NCBI RefSeq assembly: GCF_013409995.1
Contig: NZ_JACCBX010000001.1
Coordinates: 184,932 to 248,931, forward strand
Source of the DNA: Neobacillus driksii
GTDB taxonomy: Bacteria > Bacillota > Bacilli > Bacillales > Cytobacillaceae
DNA length: 64,000 nucleotides
Direction of reading: 5' to 3'
The notes beneath the pieces are model-generated. The model worked only from the letters and a program-made list of their open reading frames with translations. It was not told the origin of the DNA and made no database searches. The position numbers and the translations under genes were made by a program. Shown in pieces: positions 36,581 to 45,167 of the stretch; within the stretch, counting starts at the first letter, position 1; each line of letters begins with the position of its first letter.

Positions 36581-37506
36581 AATGGGGAATCATTGCAACC
36601 TGGAGAATGGCCTTGGAGGGGGTAAGTCAGGCGGCGAAGGAATTAGAGCAGGGTGTGAATGCAGGAGATGCGTTAGAACATGCCATCAGAGTGGTGGAGG
36701 ATAACCCCCGATATCGCTCGGTTGGTTATGGCGGACTCCCAAATGAGCACGGGATTGTTGAATTGGATGCGGCCTTTATGGATGGGGATCATTTCGATAT
36801 TGGCGCGGTTGCCGCCATTCAGGATGTGAAAAATCCCATCTCTGCGGCCCGCAAGCTTAGCAGCAACCAGTTTAATCGTTTCCTTGTCGGCCAGGGGGCA
36901 ACGGCCTTTGCTCAAAAAGCTGGATTAGAACGCATAAATATGCTGACCGATGAGGCCAGGACTATTTGGCAAAAGCGGCTGGAGGAAATGAAAAATAGTG
37001 ATTTAAGCCCTTACGACGGCCATGATACGGTTGGTGTCGTTTGTTTGGATCTTATGGAATCAATGACCGCCGGCACCTCAAGTTCAGGGCTGTTTATGAA
37101 AAAATCGGGCCGGGTCGGGGATTCACCCTTGTCAGGTTCGGGATTTTATGTGGACAGTGAAATTGGCGGAGCGACAGCCACTGGTCTTGGTGAGGATTTG
37201 CTGAAAGGCTGTCTCTGTTATGAAATTGTTCGGTTAATGGGTGAAGGGATGACGCCGCAGGAGGCAGCTGATAGGGCTGTTTATCGTTTTCATGACAAAT
37301 TGGTTCGAAAGAAAGGCAAGGCCGGTGCGATGTCGTTGATCTGCATGAATAAGCATGGCGAGTGGGGCGTTGCCACGAATGTGGAATTTCCTTTTGTGGT
37401 CGCGACGGAGGAAGAAGGACCGACTGTTTATATCGCGAATAAAGGTGCGGGTCATTCCACGATGATCGAAAGAGCAACCAGGGAACAAATTGAGAAGTGT
37501 GAGTAA
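36577..37506 (+). CDS. N4-(beta-N-acetylglucosaminyl)-L-asparaginase (glycosylasparaginase)
   Basis: 309 residues of the Ntn-hydrolase family that splits the GlcNAc-Asn bond. GHDTVGVVCLD marks the autocleavage site: Thr151 becomes the new N-terminal nucleophile. GRVGDSPLSGSGFY and GGATATGLGED match the substrate and active-site segments of the Elizabethkingia (Flavobacterium) meningosepticum enzyme. Unlike that enzyme, it has no signal peptide, so it acts in the cytoplasm on imported GlcNAc-Asn or a short glycopeptide. Its start overlaps the clan GH-A gene by four bases. Isoaspartyl peptidase is the alternative call, but the glycan setting favours glycosylasparaginase. Confidence 0.85.
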   Translation: MKWGIIATWRMALEGVSQAAKELEQGVNAGDALEHAIRVVEDNPRYRSVGYGGLPNEHGIVELDAAFMDGDHFDIGAVAAIQDVKNPISAARKLSSNQFNRFLVGQGATAFAQKAGLERINMLTDEARTIWQKRLEEMKNSDLSPYDGHDTVGVVCLDLMESMTAGTSSSGLFMKKSGRVGDSPLSGSGFYVDSEIGGATATGLGEDLLKGCLCYEIVRLMGEGMTPQEAADRAVYRFHDKLVRKKGKAGAMSLICMNKHGEWGVATNVEFPFVVATEEEGPTVYIANKGAGHSTMIERATREQIEKCE

Positions 37507-37583
37507 GGATATCAGCCACTTCTCTGTTAATAGCAACAAAGTTTACAAAAATAGTCAAAATGTAAGAAACAGGAGGAAGCAGG

Positions 37584-40289
37584 GTGAAGAAAAAGTCTGT
37601 ACATATCATTTCCCACACCCACTGGGACCGTGAATGGTATTTGCCATTTGAAAAGCACCACGTTTTGCTTTGTAAACTAATGGATCAATTAGTGGCAACA
37701 CTTGATAAGGATGAAAATTTTAAAAGCTTCCATCTCGATGGGCAGACCATCATTCTCGATGATTATTTGCAATTTCGTCCGGAGATAAAGGAAAAGCTGC
37801 AGCGCTTTATTGACGAAGGAAGAATTCATATTGGTCCATGGTACATCCTCCAGGATGAATTTTTAACTAGCAGCGAGGCGAACATCCGTAATTTACAGAT
37901 TGGATTAAAAGATGCGGCCAAATGGAGTACCAAGGTATCAAAGCTTGGCTACTTCCCTGACTCGTTTGGCAACATGGGCCAGGCGCCGCAAATTTTACAG
38001 CAGGCCGGCATTCACACGGCCGTTTTCGGTAGGGGAGTTAAACCAACGGGCTTCAACAATACCGTCAGCGACGCTGAAGACTATGAGTCTCCTTATTCCG
38101 AAATGACTTGGCAGGCACCGGATGGTTCGACCGTACTCGGCATTTTGTTTGCCAATTGGTACAGCAATGGTAACGAAATCCCGGTTGACCGTGAAAAAGC
38201 GCAAACGTTTTGGAAGAGGAAAATAGCGGATGCAGAAAAATACGCCGCGACGCCACATCTATTAATGATGAATGGCTGCGACCATCAGCCGGTTCAAACG
38301 GATTTATCAGAAGCAATAAAAGTAGCCCAGGAGCTTTATCCTGACTATGAATTTATTCATTCTGATTTCAATCACTATATCAACCAAGTGGATCAAGCAC
38401 TTCCTGAAAATTTAAAAGTGGTGGGTGGAGAACTGCGAAGCCAGCATACCGATGGCTGGGGAACGCTTGTCAATACAGCTTCATCCAGAATTTATTTAAA
38501 GCAGCTTAACCAACTAGGGCAGACGATGCTTGAAAAAGTGGCGGAACCACTAGCTTCTATCGCCTATCTTTCAGGCGAGACATATCCGCATCACTTGTTT
38601 TCGTATGCCTGGAAAACACTGATGCAAAACCACCCGCATGATAGCATTTGCGGCTGTAGTGTGGATGAGGTGCATCGTGAAATGGTGACCAGGTTTGACA
38701 AAAGCCGGCATGTGGCGGAAATGATTGTGGACGACAGTGCAGCTGCCATCACTGCTCAGATCTATACTAACTTGTTTCGGCAATATGGTGAAGATGCTCT
38801 TCCGTTTACTGTGTTTAATACATCAGGCTGGAAGCGAACAGGTGTCGTTACAGTGGAAATCGATCTTGAGCGGCAGTACTACGCAAAGGGCGTCAACAAA
38901 GCAGAATTGCTGAATATCCAGACAAATAACCGCAGCCTGATGGATGAGCATGGGAATGATTACCCATATGAAATTACCGATTTAGGTCTCCAGTTTGGCT
39001 ATGATTTACCGAATGACAAATTCCGTCAGCCGTATATGGCGAGAAAAGTGAGCGTAACGTTTCAGGCAAATGATGTTCCGGGCTTAGGATATAAAACGTT
39101 TGCCTTTGTCAAAGCAGCAAAATCGGAAAAGCTCGACCATCATACCCTAGTGAACAACGCTAGGGAAATAGAAAACGAATTCATACGGATGAACGTTGAG
39201 GATAATGGATCCTTAACCGTAACCGATAAAAAGAGCGGCAAGGTATTTACCAATCTATGTGTCTACGAAGATAGCGGGGATATTGGAAATGAGTATATGT
39301 ACCGCCAGCCAAACGGTGAAACTGCGCTGACAACCGAAAATATAAAGGCTGAGGTTCGATTAATAAAAGATACACCATTTGCGGCCGCCTTTGAAATAAT
39401 TCATCATTGGGAGCTGCCGGCCGGTGCGAGTGAACAATTGGAGCTAGAACAAAGCCAGCTCGTTTGGTTTACTGCCCGAAAATCACAGCGGGTACAGGAA
39501 ACAACACCATTCACGATTAAAACAATTGTCAATCTTGAAAAAGATGGAAAGGGCATCGATGTGACGACTTCATTCGATAATCAGGTCACTGATCATCGTT
39601 TACGGGTATTATTCCCAACTGAAATCACCACTGACTGCCATTACGCAGATTCCATCTTTGAAGCAGCCAAACGGGATAACCTGCCATCAAGCGAATGGAA
39701 AAATCCAAGTAATTGCCAGCATCAGCAAGCATTCGTCAGTGTCCACGATGAAAAGTCCGGCCTGACCATTGCCAATAAAGGCTTGAATGAATATGAGATT
39801 CTTCGTGACGGCAAAAATACGATTGCGATCACAATCCTTCGTGCGGTAAGGGAATTAGGGGATTGGGGTTATTTTCCAACACCGGAAGCGCAGTGCTTAG
39901 GAAAACAAACGATTCAGTTTAAAATTATCCCTCATGGAGAGGATGCCTATCAAGAGGCTTACCAGTTCCAAATCCCATGGGTGGCAAAGCAAACAGATCT
40001 TCATGACGGCAAACTGCCGCTTACACATAAAGGTGTGGAATGGTCAGGTGCCAAGCTTGCCTTTTCATCGATGAAGACGGCGGAGGAGACAGGTGATGTG
40101 ATGCTTCGCTGGTATAACCTGTCAGCTGACCAAGAGACATTGAGCTTCCAGCCGCATTTCAGCACCGAAAAGGCATATAAAAGCGATATTCTCGAGCAAG
40201 AGGGAACCAGGAAGCTTGCTAACGAGGTGTCAGTCGATAAATATGAAATTATCACAGTAGGTCTTAAGAAAAAGGGGAATATTCATTGA
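37584..40289 (+). CDS. GH38 alpha-mannosidase, MngB-like (second copy)
   Basis: 901 residues, a paralogue of the 2048 protein along its full length. HTHWDREWYLPFEKH gives zinc ligands His13 and Asp15; GYFPDSFG gives nucleophile Asp126; NGCDHQP and HPHDSICGCSVDEVHREM are conserved. No signal peptide. GTG 37584 follows AGGAGG by 6-7 bases. The next gene, GH125, starts on its last base, a tighter link than in the first pair. Having two diverged copies suggests different substrates or different inducing conditions. Confidence 0.9.
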   Translation: MKKKSVHIISHTHWDREWYLPFEKHHVLLCKLMDQLVATLDKDENFKSFHLDGQTIILDDYLQFRPEIKEKLQRFIDEGRIHIGPWYILQDEFLTSSEANIRNLQIGLKDAAKWSTKVSKLGYFPDSFGNMGQAPQILQQAGIHTAVFGRGVKPTGFNNTVSDAEDYESPYSEMTWQAPDGSTVLGILFANWYSNGNEIPVDREKAQTFWKRKIADAEKYAATPHLLMMNGCDHQPVQTDLSEAIKVAQELYPDYEFIHSDFNHYINQVDQALPENLKVVGGELRSQHTDGWGTLVNTASSRIYLKQLNQLGQTMLEKVAEPLASIAYLSGETYPHHLFSYAWKTLMQNHPHDSICGCSVDEVHREMVTRFDKSRHVAEMIVDDSAAAITAQIYTNLFRQYGEDALPFTVFNTSGWKRTGVVTVEIDLERQYYAKGVNKAELLNIQTNNRSLMDEHGNDYPYEITDLGLQFGYDLPNDKFRQPYMARKVSVTFQANDVPGLGYKTFAFVKAAKSEKLDHHTLVNNAREIENEFIRMNVEDNGSLTVTDKKSGKVFTNLCVYEDSGDIGNEYMYRQPNGETALTTENIKAEVRLIKDTPFAAAFEIIHHWELPAGASEQLELEQSQLVWFTARKSQRVQETTPFTIKTIVNLEKDGKGIDVTTSFDNQVTDHRLRVLFPTEITTDCHYADSIFEAAKRDNLPSSEWKNPSNCQHQQAFVSVHDEKSGLTIANKGLNEYEILRDGKNTIAITILRAVRELGDWGYFPTPEAQCLGKQTIQFKIIPHGEDAYQEAYQFQIPWVAKQTDLHDGKLPLTHKGVEWSGAKLAFSSMKTAEETGDVMLRWYNLSADQETLSFQPHFSTEKAYKSDILEQEGTRKLANEVSVDKYEIITVGLKKKGNIH

Positions 40290-41593
40290 TGATTAACCAA
40301 TTGCCAGCCAGTATGACGGCCCTAATCGAAGAAGTAAATACTATTTTTCCAGAAGATAAGAAGGTTCAAACGTTATTTGAACAGTGTTTTTCGAATACGT
40401 ATGAAACAACCTTAAAAAAGCGTAAAGACGGCTCTGTTTTTGTGATCACAGGGGACATTCCGGCGATGTGGCTGCGCGATTCTGCAGCTCAGGTTCGTCC
40501 TTATTTGATGCTTGCGGAAACTGACCCGGCAATCGCGGATATGATTGAAGGCGTCCTTGCCAGCCAATTTGCCTATATCAACCATGACCCATATGCCAAT
40601 GCCTTTAATGAAGAGCCGAATGGTCAGCGGTACCATGAGGATGCAACAGAGATGACACCGCTGATTTGGGAACGGAAATATGAAATTGATTCGCTTTGTT
40701 ATCCGATTCAGCTTGCCTACCTGTTATGGAAATCAACGGGGAGAACAACGCAGTTTAATGAAAGCTTTCAACAGGCTGTTGAAAAAATCATGACCCTATG
40801 GAAGGTCGAACAACATCACGAGGAGCAATCCCCGTATCGGTTCGAGCGCGACCAATGTCAGCCATCCGATACCTTAACGAGGGATGGAAAAGGCAGCCTT
40901 GTGAGTTATACAGGAATGACGTGGTCTGCTTTCCGTCCAAGTGATGATGCCTGCCAATATGGGTATTTAATTCCGGCTAATATGTTTGCGGTCGTCGTCC
41001 TGAAACAACTGGCTGAGATTGCCGAGAATGTATTACAGGATTCACTGTTGGCGAAGCAAGCCATTCAACTGGCGGAGGAAATCGACAAAGGTATTCTGAC
41101 GTATGGCATCGTCAACCATCCGGAGTATGGAGCGATGTATGCCTATGAAACAGATGGACTAGGAAACTATAACTTAATGGACGATGCGAATGTTCCAAGT
41201 CTATTATCCATGCCGTACCTCGGCTATTGCAGTCCTGATGATCCGATCTACCTCAATACACGCAAATTTATTTTAAGCAAGGAAAACCCTTATTACTATG
41301 AAGGGGCTGCAGCGAAAGGCATTGGCAGTCCGCATACACCGCCGCAATTTATTTGGCATATTGCCCTTGCGATTCAAGGCATGACGGCAACAACAGTGGA
41401 GGAAAAGGCAAAGATTTTAGCTTTGTTTAAGAGCACGGATGCCAATGCCAACCTCATGCATGAAGGCTTTCATGTCGATGCGCCGGAGAAATTTACACGG
41501 CCATGGTTTTCCTGGGCAAATTCGATGTTCAGCGAATATTTGTTAACACTGTGCAACAGGTATGTAAAAGGCAGTGCCCTGTCAAAAAAATAG
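40289..41593 (+). CDS. GH125 exo-alpha-1,6-mannosidase (second copy)
   Basis: 434 residues with the same signature blocks as the first copy: GDIPAMWLRDSAAQVRPY, TWSAFRPSDDACQYGYL and IGSPHTP. Asp220 and Glu392 correspond to the catalytic acid and base of the family. ATG 40289 overlaps the GH38 stop codon by one base (TGATG); an in-frame TTG at 40286 is possible. Cytoplasmic. Works with the adjacent GH38. Confidence 0.9.
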   Translation: MINQLPASMTALIEEVNTIFPEDKKVQTLFEQCFSNTYETTLKKRKDGSVFVITGDIPAMWLRDSAAQVRPYLMLAETDPAIADMIEGVLASQFAYINHDPYANAFNEEPNGQRYHEDATEMTPLIWERKYEIDSLCYPIQLAYLLWKSTGRTTQFNESFQQAVEKIMTLWKVEQHHEEQSPYRFERDQCQPSDTLTRDGKGSLVSYTGMTWSAFRPSDDACQYGYLIPANMFAVVVLKQLAEIAENVLQDSLLAKQAIQLAEEIDKGILTYGIVNHPEYGAMYAYETDGLGNYNLMDDANVPSLLSMPYLGYCSPDDPIYLNTRKFILSKENPYYYEGAAAKGIGSPHTPPQFIWHIALAIQGMTATTVEEKAKILALFKSTDANANLMHEGFHVDAPEKFTRPWFSWANSMFSEYLLTLCNRYVKGSALSKK

Positions 41594-41616
41594 AGCTTTG
41601 AAAGGATGTTAAACTA

Positions 41617-42645
41617 GTGAAAAATATTGAATCTATTAAAGCATTTCATCTGCGATTTGGATCACATCAACTAGTAAAACCATTCATACAGTTTATTGAA
41701 AAGGTATTGGCGCCAAAAGGCATCAATCAGTTAATTATTGAATGCAGTACGTCATTTGTTTTTGAAAACCATCCGGAAATAACGGGAGGAACATTGACCA
41801 AACAGGATGCAAGGGAAATTGCCGCCGTCTGCAAGCAGCACGGCATTCGGGTCATTCCTTTGTTTCAATGCCTTGGCCATCAAGGCTGGGGCGGGGCACC
41901 GAATACGCTGTTACAAGCCTATCCCGAGTTTGATGAAACCCCTCATGTCCCATTAGATGCAAAATGGCCAGACTTTTTCTGCAGAAGCTGGTGTCCAGAG
42001 CATCCGGATGTCAACGCGCTTGCCTTTGATTTGCTTGACGAAATCATCGAAGCCTTTGATGCAGACGCCATGCATGTCGGCATGGATGAAGTGTATGCCA
42101 TTGCTGATGATCAGTGTCCGCGCTGCAAAGGAAAGGACCGGGCTGAACTTTTTGCAAAAGCGGTAAATGATTTACACGGATATTTGGTGAAGGAACGGAA
42201 TGTCGAGATGTTTATGTGGGCAGATCGCTTGAATGATAGCGAGGCAACGGGTTATAACATGTGGGAGGGGGATACGTTTGGCACTCACCGGGCGATTTCG
42301 AAGATTCCAACCGATATCGTATTGATGGATTGGCATTATGATCCGCTTGATGCCTATCCTTCGATTGGAATTTTTCTAGAAAAGGGATTTTCAGTGATAC
42401 CTTCCTGCTGGTTTAAAACAGAGGCGGCATTAGATTTTCTGAATAAGAGCAGGCAGCAAGCAAGTGAAACAGAGGGGTCTGGGCGTTTGTTGGGAATGGC
42501 AGTCACCTCATGGAACGGTTGGGATCAAGAGGTCTTTGAAAAATTTATTCAAATGTCGCCCCAATCTTTTTCTAACGATGAGAAGTTAGGGGAGTTGGAT
42601 GAGCTTTATCGAACTCTTGATGTAATTACGAATGAGCTTTCGTAA
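41617..42645 (+). CDS. Short GH20-like TIM-barrel hydrolase
   Basis: 342 residues consisting of a barrel only. HVGMDEVY holds the Asp157-Glu158 pair typical of GH20 beta-N-acetylhexosaminidases, and PLFQCLGHQGWGG fits the sugar-binding strand seen in GH20. It lacks the N-terminal GH20b domain that the 626-residue enzyme at 6785 has. CPRCKGK (167-173) follows the catalytic pair as in several GH20-like proteins of unknown activity. It starts with GTG after AAAGGATG. It may remove GlcNAc in the second mannosidase operon, but its activity is uncertain. Confidence 0.72.
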   Translation: MKNIESIKAFHLRFGSHQLVKPFIQFIEKVLAPKGINQLIIECSTSFVFENHPEITGGTLTKQDAREIAAVCKQHGIRVIPLFQCLGHQGWGGAPNTLLQAYPEFDETPHVPLDAKWPDFFCRSWCPEHPDVNALAFDLLDEIIEAFDADAMHVGMDEVYAIADDQCPRCKGKDRAELFAKAVNDLHGYLVKERNVEMFMWADRLNDSEATGYNMWEGDTFGTHRAISKIPTDIVLMDWHYDPLDAYPSIGIFLEKGFSVIPSCWFKTEAALDFLNKSRQQASETEGSGRLLGMAVTSWNGWDQEVFEKFIQMSPQSFSNDEKLGELDELYRTLDVITNELS

Positions 42646-42702
42646 CTGGTAAAGAGCCCAAGCGATTCACCTCCAAAATTTTTGTAGAAGGGATTTACAC
42701 CT

Positions 42703-43917
42703 ATGAATAATCCTTCGAGAAAGCCAATTATCACCATTGCCATTGTAACAGCTATTTGTCTGTTGGGAAACGAAATGCTGTTTATTGTAATGCCACTATA
42801 TTGGAAGTTTTTTGGACTGACATCGCTCTGGCAGGTTGGTATGTTATTATCGGTTAATCGAATTATTAGGATTCCGCTTAATCCGCTTGTAGGTTGGTGT
42901 TACAAACGGTTTGGGAGCCAATTGTGTATCATGGCAGCTGTTGTACTAGCGGCTGCCTCTACGTTTTCATATGGGTTGGTAAAGGGTTTTTGGCTGCTCA
43001 TAATTGCCCGATGTTTGTGGGGGATTGCGTGGTCACTATTCCGGATTGGCGGGTATTTAACGATTCTTTCTTCAAGCAATTCAAAAACAAGAGGTCAGTA
43101 TGTTGGCTTGTATAACGGGCTGTGGGGTCTTGGAACCTTAATTGGCATGCTAATTGGCGGCGTACTTGTGGAGCTTATTGGGATCCAAACTGCGACGAAT
43201 CTTTTCGGGGTCCTCGCTGCCAGTAGTATTCTGATTGTTTTTCGATTTATCGAAAACACGAAGGAGCTGGGGCCCATCCGCCTCATGAAGAAAACGAAGG
43301 ATTTCTCGGTTTGGAAAAATAAACGAATTGTAGCCGCATTTGTAACGGGGTTACTGGTTGCTTTTGTCGTTTATGGTGTTTTTGCCTCATCATTAAGTAA
43401 ATTAATAGAATGGCAAATAAATAAACATGTATTGATTCTAGGCATATCCATCGGGGCAGCCTCCATAACCGGTTTCATTCAAGCCCTTAGGACAGGCTGG
43501 GATCCTTTCCTTGCCCCCTATCTCGGCAGAATGGCTGATCAAAAATGGGGAAGATTCCCGATTTTAATTATCGGCATATTGGCTGCTGCTTTTTGTTTGA
43601 GTCTGCTTCCTGTGAAATTGCCGATGATTCTTTTTATCGGACTGTTATTGGTATTTCAACTAGTAACCACAATCTTAATCACGATGAGTGATACGATCGC
43701 TGCCGACCTTGCAGCAGGCCCCTATCAAGTGACGGTCATTTCCATTTATACATTATTTTCTGATACGGGGGCGGCATTAGGGCCATTGGTGGGGTTTGCC
43801 ATGATTGATGTCTTTGGCATTCAATCGCTCTATTGGTTAACTAGTATCATCATGGTTCCTCTTGCCGCACATTGGTTCATCATGATTAAGAGGGAAGGCA
43901 GCAGGGCAGTTTTATAA
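42703..43917 (+). CDS. MFS transporter
   Basis: 404 residues with about 12 membrane helices and an MFS-like loop pattern after helix 2 (NPLVGWCYKRFG). It could import a released monosaccharide or export a product; the substrate cannot be read. It lies between the second mannosidase set and an EEP-family protein, and these end the transcript. Confidence 0.82.
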   Translation: MNNPSRKPIITIAIVTAICLLGNEMLFIVMPLYWKFFGLTSLWQVGMLLSVNRIIRIPLNPLVGWCYKRFGSQLCIMAAVVLAAASTFSYGLVKGFWLLIIARCLWGIAWSLFRIGGYLTILSSSNSKTRGQYVGLYNGLWGLGTLIGMLIGGVLVELIGIQTATNLFGVLAASSILIVFRFIENTKELGPIRLMKKTKDFSVWKNKRIVAAFVTGLLVAFVVYGVFASSLSKLIEWQINKHVLILGISIGAASITGFIQALRTGWDPFLAPYLGRMADQKWGRFPILIIGILAAAFCLSLLPVKLPMILFIGLLLVFQLVTTILITMSDTIAADLAAGPYQVTVISIYTLFSDTGAALGPLVGFAMIDVFGIQSLYWLTSIIMVPLAAHWFIMIKREGSRAVL

Positions 43918-43951
43918 AAAGAGCAGTAAATAAAGTCAAGGGGAGAAAAAC

Positions 43952-44746
43952 ATGACAGGGAATACTATCCTTAAAGTAATGACTTACAATGTAAAAAATT
44001 CAGCAGATGTCCTGCCTCCGCCTCATTCATGGGAAGAGCGTAAAGAGCTGATAAAAGAGCTCATTCAACTTGAATCCCCTGATTTACTGGGGACACAGGA
44101 ATGTTTGGTTGGTCAAGTGTATGACGCGGCAGAGATATTACCGGATTATGACTGGGTCGGTCTTGGAAGAGAGGGAGGAAGTAAGGGCGAATACACAGCC
44201 ATCTTTTTCAAAAAGGACCGCTTTAAAGTGTTGGAGTACGATCACTTCTGGCTTTCTGAAACGCCTAACGTCATCGGCTCCACTTCTTGGGGGAATTCTA
44301 TCACTCGGATGGTGACCTGGGCACGATTTGTTGATGTGAAGACAAATCTCCAGTTCTATCATATGAATACACATTTGGACCATGAGTCGTCAAATGCGAG
44401 GGTAAAAAGTGCCCAATTAATGATCAAAAAAATAGCCGAATTTGATCCGAAGCTTCCCATTCTTGTAACAGGTGATTTTAACGAGGATATCCATTCGAAG
44501 CCGTATGAAGTCTTTCTTAAAGAAGGGGCATTATCGGATACATGGAATATGACAAATCTTCGGGAGAATGAGGAGTTAGGAACGTTTAATGATTTTCAGG
44601 ATCCTCCTGGCGGGAAAGAGCGCATTGATTGGATCCTTGTTCAAGGTAATATAACAACAGAGTCTGTAGGGATTGTGGCCACTCATCCTAATGGCCGTTT
44701 TCCAAGTGACCACTACCCTGTGGTCGCCAATGTGTACATGAAATAG
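43952..44746 (+). CDS. Endonuclease/exonuclease/phosphatase (EEP) family protein
   Basis: 264 residues, no signal peptide. The EEP motifs appear in order: TYNVKN, GTQE (Glu50, metal ligand), NTHLDHES, TGDFNED, DWILVQG and the closing FPSDHYPVVA with the catalytic Asp-His. Such enzymes cut phosphodiester or phosphomonoester bonds. In a glycan island a role on phosphorylated mannose is conceivable, since EEP-family phosphatases are reported in Bacteroides alpha-mannan loci as I recall. A nuclease or lipid phosphodiesterase cannot be excluded. It precedes a strong terminator. Confidence 0.83.
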   Translation: MTGNTILKVMTYNVKNSADVLPPPHSWEERKELIKELIQLESPDLLGTQECLVGQVYDAAEILPDYDWVGLGREGGSKGEYTAIFFKKDRFKVLEYDHFWLSETPNVIGSTSWGNSITRMVTWARFVDVKTNLQFYHMNTHLDHESSNARVKSAQLMIKKIAEFDPKLPILVTGDFNEDIHSKPYEVFLKEGALSDTWNMTNLRENEELGTFNDFQDPPGGKERIDWILVQGNITTESVGIVATHPNGRFPSDHYPVVANVYMK

Positions 44747-44769
44747 AAGGCTAATTGGATAGCAATAAA

Positions 44770-44819
44770 TAAAAAAAGGCTGATAGAATGTGAATCAAGA
44801 TTCTATCAGCCTTTTTTTA
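44770..44819 (+). terminator. Strong terminator of the second mannosidase operon
   Basis: A perfect 19-bp inverted repeat (44771-44789 with 44800-44818), GC-rich in the middle and A/T at the ends, with a 10-base loop and a T7 run. It could act in both directions. Confidence 0.92.
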
Positions 44820-44856
44820 TGAGAATAGAAAATATAAATTCGAATATGAGAAATGT

Positions 44857-44968
44857 CCAGCTCCATAGCGGCTAGTGTCCTTCGCTCTCTGCCTACGATA
44901 AGTCAACAGCGATTCGCCTCCGGCTCATCGTGTTTCCTTTATCTCAGTTGGAGCGCTCCAAGCCATAC
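44857..44968. repeat. Bacillaceae-type dispersed intergenic repeat
   Basis: The stretch with CCTACGATAAGTCAACAGCG and CTCAGTTGGAGCGCTCC looks like a dispersed intergenic repeat I recall from Bacillus-group genomes. It folds on itself: GATAA, CAACAGCGAT and GCC before the tip face GGC, ATCGTGTT and TTATC after it. It contains no credible gene. Only one copy is in the window, so dispersal is from memory, not seen here. Confidence 0.55.
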
Positions 44969-44996
44969 TCCGCCGATCAAGGTATTTAATATTTTT

Positions 44997-45092
44997 GTTA
45001 ATTCAAACAATTCTATAATATCGAAATATAGTTGACGTTTCCATTTTTCGGATGTTACAATTGAATTACCGGTAACATAATATAACATAGGA
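44997..45092 (+). promoter_or_regulatory. Duplicated (orphan) promoter-operator copy
   Basis: This segment repeats, with scattered changes, the promoter region at 45423-45518. TTGACG (45032-45037) and TACAAT (45056-45061) are 18 bases apart, and the palindrome ATTACCGGTAAC (45065-45076) starts 3 bases after the -10 box, exactly as in the other copy. It now drives only gene fragments. Confidence 0.75.
45065..45076. promoter_or_regulatory. Putative LacI operator A
   Basis: ATTACCGGTAAC, with the 10-bp perfect CG-centred palindrome TTACCGGTAA, overlies the likely start of the orphan promoter. Same motif as the sites at 45492, 46214, 52530 and 52600. Confidence 0.65.
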
Positions 45093-45108
45093 CAAACACT
45101 GTTGAATA

Positions 45109-45163
45109 CTTATGAAGGAGAACGATGTCCCGATTTTTCGTATATTAATAGACTCCTATAATA
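45109..45163 (+). pseudogene. DUF624 gene fragment
   Basis: From 45109 the bases match 45688-45742, inside the intact DUF624 gene: the first 33 or so are identical and the rest differ at a few places. The beginning and end of the gene are missing and no open frame spans it, so it is a remnant of a duplicated DUF624 gene. Confidence 0.8.
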
Positions 45164-45167
45164 ACAT

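Noticed and set aside
37492-37524. 8-bp inverted repeat GAGAAGTG/CACTTCTC around the asparaginase stop
   Set aside because: No T run follows and the stem is short, so I did not call a terminator.
37094-37618. 174-codon open frame on the minus strand
   Set aside because: It lies opposite the asparaginase gene and the start of GH38, has no ribosome site and no recognisable domain; it is a shadow of the plus-strand codons.
44853-45035. 60-codon open frame over the intergenic repeat
   Set aside because: It is made of the repeat element and AT-rich promoter DNA; no domain or ribosome site.
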